From assembly GCA_964542455.1 (NCBI GenBank), contig CAZIUC010000012.1, positions 36,210 to 100,209 on the forward strand: a DNA stretch of 64,000 nucleotides, given 5' to 3'. The notes below the pieces were generated by a model that did no database searches, was not told the origin of the DNA, and saw only the letters and a program-made list of their open reading frames with translations. This stretch comes from PFJX01 sp964542455 (lineage in GTDB: Bacteria > Pseudomonadota > Gammaproteobacteria > Burkholderiales > Thiobacillaceae). The translations under genes and the position numbers were made by a program. Positions within the stretch are counted from its first letter, which is position 1; each line of letters opens with the position of its first letter. This document shows, in pieces, positions 25,240 to 33,128 of this stretch.

Positions 25240-25503
25240 TTATTCATAATGCGACCACATACGCAATATTTTCACGATGTGCATGTCTTCGAGCACCTGA
25301 TACACCAGCCTGTGCTGGATGTTGATTCTTCGCGCGTAGGCGCCGGCCAGATCGCCTATCAGTTTTTCGTGGGGAGGAGGATTCTGAAACGGGTTTTCCG
25401 CGATGCTGGCAAGCAGCGATTGGGTTTTGTCCTTCAATCCGGCCGCGGCCAGTTTGCCGGCGTCCTTCTGGGCCGGCTTGGCGTAAACCAGTTGCCAACT
25501 CAC
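25240..25503 (-). CDS. yoeB: YoeB-family mRNA interferase toxin
   Basis: 87 residues beginning at GTG 25503, whose GTGA overlaps the antitoxin stop; an upstream in-frame ATG at 25524 is less likely because the family begins (M)SWQLVY. RRINIQHRLVYQV and the terminal VKILRMWSHYE carry the conserved Arg, His and Tyr residues of YoeB (general base region and C-terminal His-Tyr). It cleaves mRNA at the ribosome when free of YefM. It is inserted between hisF2 and the pseA-like gene, inside the glycan island. Confidence 0.93.
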   Translation of the reverse strand: MSWQLVYAKPAQKDAGKLAAAGLKDKTQSLLASIAENPFQNPPPHEKLIGDLAGAYARRINIQHRLVYQVLEDMHIVKILRMWSHYE

Positions 25504-25742
25504 CAATCGAGCTCCTTGCCGCATTGTTCCGGCGGCGTGGCGAGGCCTTCCCGTATGGACTCCCGCATTCCTGGAATGGATAGCAAAAACAGGGTTTCCT
25601 GGATTGCGCTCCAGTCCTCCTGTGAAAGCAGGACCGCATTGTTTCTTTTGCCGGAGATAACCACGGGCTCATGACTCAGCGCCGTTTCATCGATAAGCCG
25701 GTACAACTTCGAGCGCGCCTCGCTGGCGGTAAGCGTATTCAT
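25500..25742 (-). CDS. yefM: YefM/Phd-family antitoxin
   Basis: 80 residues: N-terminal TASEARSKLYRLIDE with the DNA-binding fold, EPVVISGKRNNAVLLSQEDW (about 25-44), and a C-terminal toxin-binding tail. It overlaps yoeB by 4 bp and neutralises it. Upstream is an operator-like pair of CGTACG sites with the 12-bp centre-to-centre spacing known for YefM-YoeB operators. Confidence 0.93.
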   Translation of the reverse strand: MNTLTASEARSKLYRLIDETALSHEPVVISGKRNNAVLLSQEDWSAIQETLFLLSIPGMRESIREGLATPPEQCGKELDW

Positions 25743-25771
25743 GTCTTTGATTCCTTGGATCGGCGGGGCTG

Positions 25772-25801
25772 AGCGTACGCCGTGTCGTACGCCTTGGCAA
25801 A
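25772..25801 (-). promoter_or_regulatory. YefM-YoeB operator with overlapping promoter
   Basis: Two palindromic CGTACG cores (25774-25779 and 25786-25791), each in GGCGTACG context, are centred exactly 12 bp apart. Reading the minus strand, TTGCCA (25801-25796), a 17-bp spacer and TACGCT (25778-25773) form a plausible sigma70 promoter overlapping both sites. The E. coli yefM-yoeB operator has TGTACA cores with the same 12-bp geometry, so autoregulation is a strong inference. Confidence 0.6.
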
Positions 25802-25814
25802 ATGATTTCCGGCG

Positions 25815-26603
25815 TCACATCCTCACCGCCACCCCGGCCCGCGCCAGCGCGCGCTTGCCGCCGCGGTCGGCCAGTTCCTTGAAGTGCCAGAGGTTGGCCG
25901 CCGCAACCGCCGAGGCGCCGGCTTCGATGCCTTTGGCGTAGTGCATGAAGTCGCCGACGCCGCCCAGTGCGATGACCGGAATGCGGGTGGCGGCGGTGAC
26001 GCGCTGGATCAGGTCGAGGTCGTAGCCGCGTCCGGCGCCGTCTCGGTCGATGCTTTGCAGCAGAATTTCCCCGGCGCCCTCCTCTTCCACCCGCTTCGCC
26101 CATTCCTCCGGGGCCAGGCCGGTCGCTTCGCGGCCGCCTTCGACGCAGACTTCGAGGCGGCCGTCGGCGTGGCGGCGGACGTCGATGCTCACCACCACGG
26201 CCTGGCTGCCGTAGCGGCGCGCGGCTTCGGTGATCAGCGCCGGTTCGCGCCAGGCCTGGGTGTTGAGGGTGATCTTGTCGGCGCCGGCGGCGAAGATCGC
26301 CTGCATCTGGTCGATCGAGCGGATGCGCCCGCCCCAGGTGAGCGGCATGAAACAGGTCTTGCTCACCTCGGCGAGGATTTCCAGGGACGAGGACAGGCCG
26401 CGCACCTTCTTGTCGTCGCGGCGCAGGTCGTAATGGTCGTCGCGGCTGATGTCCAGGTAGATCAGTTCGTCCACGCTCCAATGATTGAAACGCTCGACTT
26501 CGTGGATGGGGTTGCCGATCACCTGATGAATGGTGAATTTCTCGCTGCGCACGAGCTGGCCGTTTTGCAGGAGCAGGACGGGGATCAGGCGTTTTTTCAG
26601 CAT
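25815..26603 (-). CDS. hisF2: HisF2: imidazole-glycerol-phosphate synthase cyclase paralogue for acetamidino synthesis
   Basis: A 262-residue beta-alpha barrel. It has IPVLLLQNGQLVRSEKF at the N-terminus, where true HisF has a catalytic Asp (IPCLDV); the Asp is replaced by Leu, as in WbpH/HisF2-type paralogues. The second barrel Asp is kept (VVVSIDVRR, about 139-147), and VIALGGVGDFMHY is present. Loss of the cyclase Asp together with the neighbouring hisH2 and amidotransferase genes argues for ammonia delivery to an amidotransferase rather than histidine synthesis. Confidence 0.88.
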   Translation of the reverse strand: MLKKRLIPVLLLQNGQLVRSEKFTIHQVIGNPIHEVERFNHWSVDELIYLDISRDDHYDLRRDDKKVRGLSSSLEILAEVSKTCFMPLTWGGRIRSIDQMQAIFAAGADKITLNTQAWREPALITEAARRYGSQAVVVSIDVRRHADGRLEVCVEGGREATGLAPEEWAKRVEEEGAGEILLQSIDRDGAGRGYDLDLIQRVTAATRIPVIALGGVGDFMHYAKGIEAGASAVAAANLWHFKELADRGGKRALARAGVAVRM

Positions 26604-26609
26604 TGCGAT

Positions 26610-26700
26610 GTAGCGCCGGCTGATGAAGCCCCTACCCTTCGGTAATCCCTGCCGGCTGTTTTATTCAGCCCTACGAAGCCGGCAGGGATGCCGGCGCTAC
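26610..26700. repeat. REP-like inverted repeat between hisH2 and hisF2
   Basis: The arms GTAGCGCCGGC and GCCGGCGCTAC flank a more complex interior with a second pair (CCCTGCCGGC and GCCGGCAGGG). It lies within the presumed operon and is a member of the dispersed GTAGCGCC family. Confidence 0.85.
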
Positions 26701-26712
26701 AGATCGCGTCAC

Positions 26713-27345
26713 TCATGCCTTGCCCACCCGGCTCAGCCAATTGCTCAGCAGTTTCAGCCCGGCGCGATGGCTTTTTTCCGGGTGGAATTGCACCGCGCTG
26801 ATGTTGCCCGCTTCCAGACTGGCCGTGAATTCGACACCGTGTTCGCAGGTGGCGCTGACCACGGCGGGGTCGGCGGCAACAAAAACGTAGCTGTGCACGA
26901 AATAGAAGTTTTCACCATCGGGGAGGCCGGCATAGAGGCCGTCGTGGCGGCGGATTTTCAGGTCGTTCCAGCCGATGTGTGGCAATCGGCTTTCGCCGTC
27001 TTCCGGCAAAACCAGTTTTTCCACCCGGCCGGGAATGAAGCCCAGCCCGGCGCTGGGGCCGTGTTCGCTGCCGCTGTCGGCCAGCAGTTGCATGCCGAGG
27101 CAGATGCCGAGGAAGGGCTTGCCTCGCTCCAGCACGGCATGGCGCAGTGCGGGGATGAAGCCGCCGGCGCGCAGGTTTTCCATGCCGGCGGCGAAGGCGC
27201 CGACACCGGGCAGGATGATGGCGTCGGCCGTCGCCAGTTCCTCGGAGTGGCGCGCGCGCAGCGGCGTGGCGCCGATGGCGGCCAGGGCGTTGCACACCGA
27301 GCTGAGGTTGCCCATGCCGTAATCGATCACGACGATACGCGCCAT
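26713..27345 (-). CDS. hisH2: HisH2: glutamine amidotransferase paralogue
   Basis: A 210-residue class I glutamine amidotransferase: VVIDYGMGNLSSV at the N-terminus, PGVGAFAAGM (oxyanion region), GKPFLGICLGMQLL with the nucleophilic Cys (about 85), and AVQFHPEKSH with the catalytic His and Glu (about 187-196). It would release ammonia for transfer through HisF2 to the PseA/WbpG-like enzyme. ATG 27345 gives the canonical start. The overall sequence is HisH-like, and only context separates it from the histidine-pathway enzyme. Confidence 0.88.
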   Translation of the reverse strand: MARIVVIDYGMGNLSSVCNALAAIGATPLRARHSEELATADAIILPGVGAFAAGMENLRAGGFIPALRHAVLERGKPFLGICLGMQLLADSGSEHGPSAGLGFIPGRVEKLVLPEDGESRLPHIGWNDLKIRRHDGLYAGLPDGENFYFVHSYVFVAADPAVVSATCEHGVEFTASLEAGNISAVQFHPEKSHRAGLKLLSNWLSRVGKA

Positions 27346-27429
27346 GTCAGTACCGCCGGGCCGTCCCAAGGTACTGACACGCCCCCCCGGGGGGCGGCGA
27401 ACGAAGTGAGCGTGGGGGCCGTTTCATAG

Positions 27430-28479
27430 TCACTCCAGCAGAGGCCAGGCCAGTGGTGTGCCGGCGGCCAGGTCGAATCGGGCGCGACGGCCCAGCACTT
27501 CCGGCAGGTGCTTGGGCGCCAGGCCGTTGGCGGGCCGCACCGAGCGCACGTTTTCCAGGGTCAGCGTTTCGCCCGCGCGAATCGGGCGCGCCACATAGAG
27601 GGAACGGCGGAAAGCGGCGCTGCGTTCCTCGCTGGGGGCGCGCTCGTAGCTGATCCGGCCGAGCGCCGCGTGGGCGGCGCGGCAATCCCGCGCCAGGGCG
27701 GCGAGTTCCTCGGGTTCCAGGGAGAAGGCGGCGTCGGGGCCGCCGTCGGCGCGGCGCAGGGTGAAGTGTTTTTCCACCATGACCGCGCCCAGGGTGACGG
27801 CGGCGACGGCGACGGCGCCGCCGGGGCTGTGGTCGGAGAGCCCGACCGAACAATCAAAGGCGGCGGCGAGATGCGGCAGGGTTCTCAGGTTGCTGTCTTC
27901 CACCGGCGTCGGGTAGCCGCTGACGCAATGCAGCAGCAGCAATTCGTCGCAGCCGGCGCCACGCGCGGCGCGCACGGCGGTTTCGATCTCGCCCAGGTCG
28001 GCCATGCCGGTGGACATGATCAGCGGCTTGCCGGTGGCGGCGGCGCGCTGGATCAACGGGATGTCCACCAGTTCGAAGGAGGCGATCTTGTAGGCGGGGG
28101 CGTCCAGGGTTTCCAGCAGGTCGATGGCGCTGGCGTCGAAGGGCGAACTGAACAGGGTGATCCCGAGTTGCCGCGCCTTCGCGAACAAGGGTTCATGCCA
28201 GTCCCACGGGGTGTGCGCTTCCTGGTAGAGGTCATGCAGGCTGCGCCCGTCCCAGAGGCCGCCGTGGATGACGAATTCCGGGCTGTCGTGGTCGAGGGTG
28301 ATGGTGTCGGCGGTGTAGGTCTGCATCTTCACCGCGTCGACGCCGGCCGCCTTGGCCGCTTCCAGGATGGCGAAGGCGCGTTCCAGGTCGCCCAGGTGGT
28401 TGGCCGACATCTCCGCGACGATGTAGGGCGGTTCGCCCGGCGCGATGAGCCTGTCGGCGATTCTGATTTGCGGCGTCAT
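27430..28479 (-). CDS. pseI: Pseudaminic acid synthase
   Basis: A 349-residue NeuB-family enzyme: EMSANHLGDLERAFAI (about 23-38), DAVKMQTYTADTITLD, PAYKIASFELVDIPLI, a conserved GLSDHSPGG and VEKHFTL, then a C-terminal SAF antifreeze-like domain (about 285-349; RSLYVARPIRAGE, VRSVRPANGL). It condenses 6-deoxy-AltdiNAc with PEP to pseudaminic acid. The motif EFVIHGGLWDGRSLHDLYQEA is closer to PseI than to NeuB or LegI. It overlaps the upstream WbqC-like gene by 4 bp. Confidence 0.92.
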   Translation of the reverse strand: MTPQIRIADRLIAPGEPPYIVAEMSANHLGDLERAFAILEAAKAAGVDAVKMQTYTADTITLDHDSPEFVIHGGLWDGRSLHDLYQEAHTPWDWHEPLFAKARQLGITLFSSPFDASAIDLLETLDAPAYKIASFELVDIPLIQRAAATGKPLIMSTGMADLGEIETAVRAARGAGCDELLLLHCVSGYPTPVEDSNLRTLPHLAAAFDCSVGLSDHSPGGAVAVAAVTLGAVMVEKHFTLRRADGGPDAAFSLEPEELAALARDCRAAHAALGRISYERAPSEERSAAFRRSLYVARPIRAGETLTLENVRSVRPANGLAPKHLPEVLGRRARFDLAAGTPLAWPLLE

Positions 28480-29210
28480 GTCGAACTCTGCCTCACATAC
28501 GAAGCGGCTTGCTCCCAGCCCAGATTGGCGACGACGTCGATGATGCTGAGATGGGAGACAAAGGGGCCGCGATTGCCGAATTGTCGATATGGCGCGGGAT
28601 GGTAATCCTGAAACACGAGTTCAAGGGCGCCAACCTCGGTGGCAACCTCGGCGCCCAACTCGGGAAAGCGATCCGCCATCAGATAGTCCCGGGAACCGGG
28701 AGGCGAAAGATAGCGCCGGCAATGCAGCGTTCGGCAAATGGCCGCCAGACGCTCGCTGCGCGCCCCCGCGACGTCGAGTTCGCCGGCGCGCCGGAAGGTC
28801 GTTCGCAGGCCCAGCCAGCCGGAAATCCGCTGGATCAGGTCGCTGTTGAATTCACCCAGTCGCTCCGGGGGATTCAACAACAGCGGCGACAGCCGGTCCA
28901 GCAAGTCCTCCGCGAAGGGGTGACGGGCATAGGCCTGGGCCAGTTGTTTCGCGAGTTTGGGGAAATGCCGCCGGGGGTCGTGCAGCCGGGTTTCCGCGAT
29001 GCTTTGTTGCAGGCTCCGGTTCTCTATCGGCGCGATGATGGCGAGCTCCCGGCCCTGGGCGAGCACGCGGTTGCGCGTCTGCCAGGACTGCTTCTCCAAC
29101 TGCACGTTGTCGAGAAACACGAACTCATCGGCCTGGCTGATCAGGTTGAAGTACCCGGCCCAGGGAAAGAAGGTCGGCTGCATGATGGCGCAACAGCGCA
29201 CCGGGTTCAT
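28476..29210 (-). CDS. WbqC-family protein
   Basis: 244 residues beginning with the family signature IMQPTFFPWAGYFNLISQAD and FLDNVQLEKQSWQTRN. A late segment (YLSPPGSRDYL) and FQDYHPAPYRQFG also fit WbqC (PF08889). Members occur in nonulosonate and polysaccharide clusters and are suspected acyl- or glycine-transfer enzymes, but no activity is established. It could supply the N-acylation step normally done by PseH, which is missing here; that is speculation. It overlaps both neighbours by 4 bp. Confidence 0.85.
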   Translation of the reverse strand: MNPVRCCAIMQPTFFPWAGYFNLISQADEFVFLDNVQLEKQSWQTRNRVLAQGRELAIIAPIENRSLQQSIAETRLHDPRRHFPKLAKQLAQAYARHPFAEDLLDRLSPLLLNPPERLGEFNSDLIQRISGWLGLRTTFRRAGELDVAGARSERLAAICRTLHCRRYLSPPGSRDYLMADRFPELGAEVATEVGALELVFQDYHPAPYRQFGNRGPFVSHLSIIDVVANLGWEQAASYVRQSST

Positions 29211-30244
29211 GCGCGCACTCCGGCTTCGGCGCGGTCGAGCAAGGCCTCGATACTCGCGGCCGCCCTGCTCGCACCCAGGCCGTCGAGCAGCGTACGTTGC
29301 CGTCGCGACATGGCCTGGCGCGCGGCGGCATCCGCGAGCAGGGCCGCCACTTCGGCGCGCACCGCGCCGGCGTCGAAACCGCCCTCATGGCCCAAAGACC
29401 GCCCGACACCGCGCGCCGCGAACCATTCGGCTTCCGGCAGCAGGTCATGCAACTGCGGGAAGAACAGCAGCGGCGTCCCCAGAGCCAGGCACTCGTAGAC
29501 GATCATGCCGCCGGTGGTCAGGGCGAGGCTGGCTTCTGACAGCAGGCCGGCCAATTCGTCGCCCTCGATGCCGGCGCGCAGCGTGATGTTTCCGGAAACC
29601 GCCGGCGCGGCCAGTTCCGGCAACCTCGGGAAGGTCGCGCCCACCACCATCGTGACCGGAACGGCGGGCCAGGGCGTTTGACTGGCGAGAAAACAGGCCC
29701 ATTCGGCGGCGCGCTCGCCGCCGCCGACGACGACCACCAGATTGTCCCCGGCCGGCTCGCGCCAGCGGCAACGCCGGAACGCCGGGCGCAGCAAGGCATA
29801 GCGGGGGCCGGCCAGGATCGTGGCGCCCGCGCGCGCGGCGGGGTAATGGTGGTAGGCGTCGAGGACGGTGCCGTTGATGATGAGGTCGGCATCGACCGCG
29901 CCGCCCCAGTCGTCGATCAGCGCGATTTTTCCGGCATACGCCGCGCGCAAGGCCGCCCAGCGCACCTCCAGCGCGCGCGGGAGGTCGATCAGCAGCAGAT
30001 CCGGCCGCAACGCCGCCACGGCGGACTCCCAGGGCCGGCCCGCCCCCACGGCATCGGGATCGAGGCGCGCGGCATCGGGAAAAAATCGTTGCAGCGGTTC
30101 GCCCCGGCCGATCACGGTGAGGCGATGCGGCCGGGCCATCTCGCGCAGGATGGCGTTCACCCGGATGGCATGGGCCATACCGCTTTCATGGGTCGCATCC
30201 AGCCGCGCGACGAGATGCGGCAGGTTAGTGGTCGGCGCCGGCAT
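29207..30244 (-). CDS. pseG: PseG-like UDP-sugar hydrolase
   Basis: A 345-residue GT-B-fold protein related to MurG. ARLDATHESGMAHAIRVNAI carries the His region used in PseG catalysis, LIDDWGGAVDADLIINGT is the typical second motif, and LALTTGGMIVYECLALGTPLL is the donor-binding region. In the pathway it releases UDP from UDP-2,4-diacetamido-2,4,6-trideoxy-beta-L-altrose. Start ATG 30244 overlaps the aminotransferase stop as ATGA. The sequence is diverged from Campylobacter PseG, so a glycosyltransferase role is an alternative. Confidence 0.75.
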   Translation of the reverse strand: MPAPTTNLPHLVARLDATHESGMAHAIRVNAILREMARPHRLTVIGRGEPLQRFFPDAARLDPDAVGAGRPWESAVAALRPDLLLIDLPRALEVRWAALRAAYAGKIALIDDWGGAVDADLIINGTVLDAYHHYPAARAGATILAGPRYALLRPAFRRCRWREPAGDNLVVVVGGGERAAEWACFLASQTPWPAVPVTMVVGATFPRLPELAAPAVSGNITLRAGIEGDELAGLLSEASLALTTGGMIVYECLALGTPLLFFPQLHDLLPEAEWFAARGVGRSLGHEGGFDAGAVRAEVAALLADAAARQAMSRRQRTLLDGLGASRAAASIEALLDRAEAGVRA

Positions 30245-31338
30245 CACGCGCCCTCCAGCGCGGCCGCGATCAGGTCCGCGGCCTGGCGTATGCGTCGCGG
30301 GGTGTAATCCGGCGTCAACCAGAGATTGAGCACCCTCTCCTGCCAATGCCGGGCGGTCTCCGGCGCGCTTGAAGCCACATAGGCGGCATGGCGCGGAAAG
30401 AAGGTATCCAGCGCAGGGTAATTGTCCCCGGCGTCGATCCCGGCGGCGCGCAGGCTATCCAGCACCCGGTCGCGCCGGGTCGCCACCCTCCCGATCAAAC
30501 GCCAGGGCGCGACCTGTTCGATCTCGGGAAACTCGACCGGGTCGCCCACCGCGCGCAGCGCCGCGCGCCATGCCTGGACGGCCTCCCGGCGTCGGGCGAT
30601 TTCTTCCGGCAGTTTTTCCAGGGCCTGGCGCAAGGGTGCTTCCGCCCACGCCGGGAAGGCGAAGCGTTGCCCGTCGGCGGACTGGAGCAAGGCGCTTTCA
30701 CAGGCGAGCCGAGCTACCATGTCGCCACGCTTGGCGCGCCTGATCCAGCCGAGCCGGACCACTTCCCGAGCGTCCTCGCCGTCGCCGGCGGGATAACAGC
30801 CGGCGAGAGCGGAAAGTTGCCCGGCCAGCCGCGCGTCATTGGTCAGCACCGCGCCCCCCGCGCCCGCCGCGATGGTCTTTCCGGCGCCGAAGCTGACCAC
30901 GGCGGGTGCGGCGGCGGCGAATTGAGAAGGCATGCCCAACGCGCGATGCCCGGTCGCCAGGCTGTCGTTTTCCATGATGAACCAGCCCCTTTCCCGCGCC
31001 ACGGCGAGCGTTTCGGTGTAAGGCTGGACCAAGCCATACAGGTGCGTGGGCATCACCACGCCGGGCCGGTCGCGGCCGCGCATGGCGGCGGCGTAGGCCG
31101 CGTCGTCGGGGAGTCCGGTGGTTGCGGAGACGGCGACCAGCGTGGGGTGATGTCCCGCCGCCACGAAGGCCAGATACACCTCCGGGCAGATGTTCGAGGG
31201 CATCAACAAGGGGCCTTGCGCGCCGATCACCTCCAGGATGGCCAGCAAGGCATCCCGCGCCCGGCCGAACAGGACCGAGTATTCGCGCGAGAAGCCTTCG
31301 GCGACCGCGCGGGCCAGTTCGGGATAAGGCGGACGCAT
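30244..31338 (-). CDS. DegT/DnrJ/EryC1-family aminotransferase-like protein
   Basis: A 364-residue PLP-type protein with PSNICPEVYLAFVAAGHHPT (about 46-65), MPTHLYGLVQPY, and VSFGAGKTIAAGAGGAVLTN, in which the Lys is the probable PLP attachment site (about 154). It is a second, more divergent sugar aminotransferase beside PseC. It may aminate another sugar or be a transferase relative. It is coupled by ATGA overlaps on both sides. Confidence 0.8.
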   Translation of the reverse strand: MRPPYPELARAVAEGFSREYSVLFGRARDALLAILEVIGAQGPLLMPSNICPEVYLAFVAAGHHPTLVAVSATTGLPDDAAYAAAMRGRDRPGVVMPTHLYGLVQPYTETLAVARERGWFIMENDSLATGHRALGMPSQFAAAAPAVVSFGAGKTIAAGAGGAVLTNDARLAGQLSALAGCYPAGDGEDAREVVRLGWIRRAKRGDMVARLACESALLQSADGQRFAFPAWAEAPLRQALEKLPEEIARRREAVQAWRAALRAVGDPVEFPEIEQVAPWRLIGRVATRRDRVLDSLRAAGIDAGDNYPALDTFFPRHAAYVASSAPETARHWQERVLNLWLTPDYTPRRIRQAADLIAAALEGA

Positions 31339-32315
31339 CAACGAGCGGAATCGGGTTCCGCGACCGTACCCACATCCGCCGCCTCGGCCAGACGGGCAAC
31401 CAGTTCCGGGAATCGGGAGGAAAAGATGCCGTTCTCCGGCAGCAGACAGGGGATGCCGGCAAGGATGGGGAAGACCAGGCCGTCGTCCGGGCAGAAATAC
31501 GCCTCCCGCGAGGCGCGCAGCGGCCCGCCTGAAACCGGCGAAACGTAGGGGTGCCCCTCCGGCCATGTCTCCACCGCGGCGCCCGGCTTGCGGGCGATGA
31601 TCAGGGCCGCCTGGTTGTTCGGGTTTTCGTTGGTTTCCCAAAGGCGATGTTCGAGGATTTCCGCTCCCAGCCCGCGCAACGTGTCGGCCAGCCCCTTCAC
31701 ATAACCATGCCGCTCGATATGCGCGCGCGTCGCCGCGTTGCCGAGTTCGTATGAAGGCTCCCGGAGCACGATATGGCCGCCGGTGACGCGATAGATTTCG
31801 GCGAGCAGTTCCACTTCCTTGCCGCCATTCGGCTCCAGCGAATGGCTGGAGAAGACCACGTCGAAGGCGTTGTCCCGGATCGGCAGGGTGCTCATCTCGG
31901 CGAGAAACAGGCGAATCTCGGGCACGCCCCAATCGAGGATATTGCGCTGCCCCACCAGCAGGCGGGACAAGGACAGGTCGAGCCCGTGGCAATGCGCCGG
32001 ACGCTTGCGCATCTGCTTGACGACATGCGACAGCGTGATGGCCTCGCCCGTGCCCACATGGAGTATCCGCTGTGGCGAGAAACCGTCCAGGATGTGGGCG
32101 AGCGCGGCGGTCGCGGCCAGATTGGCGCGCGCGAGTTCCGGATCCTTGATCGCCTCGGTGTAGCTGCCCGCCTGCATGTCGTAGGATGCCCTGATGGTGA
32201 ACGCATCGTTGCGACCTTCCGCGCCGCGCAGGTACTCCATGATGTTGCGCTTGTCCTGGTACAGGCGGCGCAGCAGGGCAAGGTCGATGCCGCCGCGTGT
32301 CGATGTGGTGCTCAT
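31338..32315 (-). CDS. Class I methyltransferase with C-terminal Trm112-like domain
   Basis: 325 residues. The methyltransferase core spans about 80-205 (ILHVGTGEAITLSHVVKQM, STLPIRDNAFDVVFSSHSLE). The C-terminal part (about 250-325; ALIIARKPG, PYVSPVSGGPLRASREAYFC, DDGLVFPILAGIPCLLPE) looks like the Trm112/YcaR-type small domain fused to some polysaccharide methyltransferases. It is part of the pse operon; the substrate is unknown. Confidence 0.8.
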   Translation of the reverse strand: MSTTSTRGGIDLALLRRLYQDKRNIMEYLRGAEGRNDAFTIRASYDMQAGSYTEAIKDPELARANLAATAALAHILDGFSPQRILHVGTGEAITLSHVVKQMRKRPAHCHGLDLSLSRLLVGQRNILDWGVPEIRLFLAEMSTLPIRDNAFDVVFSSHSLEPNGGKEVELLAEIYRVTGGHIVLREPSYELGNAATRAHIERHGYVKGLADTLRGLGAEILEHRLWETNENPNNQAALIIARKPGAAVETWPEGHPYVSPVSGGPLRASREAYFCPDDGLVFPILAGIPCLLPENGIFSSRFPELVARLAEAADVGTVAEPDSAR

Positions 32316-32411
32316 GTCAGTTCCTTCGGGGGAAACGGGCGCGGCGAGCCAGGGGGTCGTTTCACTTCGGCCTCCTCGCTTCGACGATCCGACAGGGCGC
32401 TGGCGGCCTGG

Positions 32412-33128
32412 TCATGGCTGCCGGCTCGCCCGGCGTTGTTCCCTGTCTTGCAGCAAACGGTACATCAGTTCGGCGGATTCCCAGTCGTCCTCGGTGTCGA
32501 TGTCCTGGACCCGGTAGTGCGGCAATTCGACGATCAGGGAAGCGGGCGAGAAGATGATCTCCTCGTCCAGATACGCTTGCGCCGTGCCCCAGTAGAACTG
32601 GCCCGCGTCATGGTAGGCGGGTTCGAGGTCTTGCGAACGAGAGAAGAGGTGCTCCGGGAACAGGGCTTCCACTTCACCCTTTGCGTTGAGCCGGATCGCC
32701 CTCTGGATCGGGAACACGTAACGGGTGGCCGAAAACACGAAGGACTTGCCGGAGGCGATGAGTTTTTCGTAGCCCGCGCGCAGGTCGGCGGCGCGCAGAA
32801 AGGGCGCGGTGGCATAGACGCAGCAGATGTGGCTCACCGGCTTCCCGGCCGCCTGGAACCATTCGATGGCATGGCGCGCCACGGCGTCGGTGCCGGTATG
32901 GTCGTCGGCCAGCGAGCGGGGACGCAGGAAGGGAACTTCGGCGCCGTTCGCCATGGCCACTTCGGCGATGCGCTCGTCCTCGGTGGAAACGACGATATGG
33001 TCGAACAGGCCGCAGGCCTGTGCCGCCTGGATGGAGTGCGCCAACATGGGGCGGCCGGCGAACATCCGGATGTTCTTGCGCGGAATGCGCTTGCTGCCGC
33101 CGCGCGCGGGGATCACGCAGAGTTTCAA
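32412..33128 (-). CDS. pseF: Pseudaminic acid cytidylyltransferase
   Basis: A 238-residue CMP-sugar synthetase: IPARGGSKRIPRKNIRMFAG at the N-terminus binds CTP, followed by HIVVSTEDERIAEVA and DIDTEDDWESAELMYRLL. The ICCVYATAPF and DAGQFYWG signatures are those of PseF rather than NeuA or LegF. It activates pseudaminic acid as CMP-Pse. It overlaps pseC by 4 bp; a gap of about 96 bp separates it from the next gene. Confidence 0.93.
   Translation of the reverse strand: MKLCVIPARGGSKRIPRKNIRMFAGRPMLAHSIQAAQACGLFDHIVVSTEDERIAEVAMANGAEVPFLRPRSLADDHTGTDAVARHAIEWFQAAGKPVSHICCVYATAPFLRAADLRAGYEKLIASGKSFVFSATRYVFPIQRAIRLNAKGEVEALFPEHLFSRSQDLEPAYHDAGQFYWGTAQAYLDEEIIFSPASLIVELPHYRVQDIDTEDDWESAELMYRLLQDREQRRASRQP

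Noticed and set aside
25815..27345. Part of the histidine biosynthesis operon (hisHF)
   Set aside because: The HisF catalytic Asp is missing, no other his gene is nearby, and the neighbours are nonulosonate genes.
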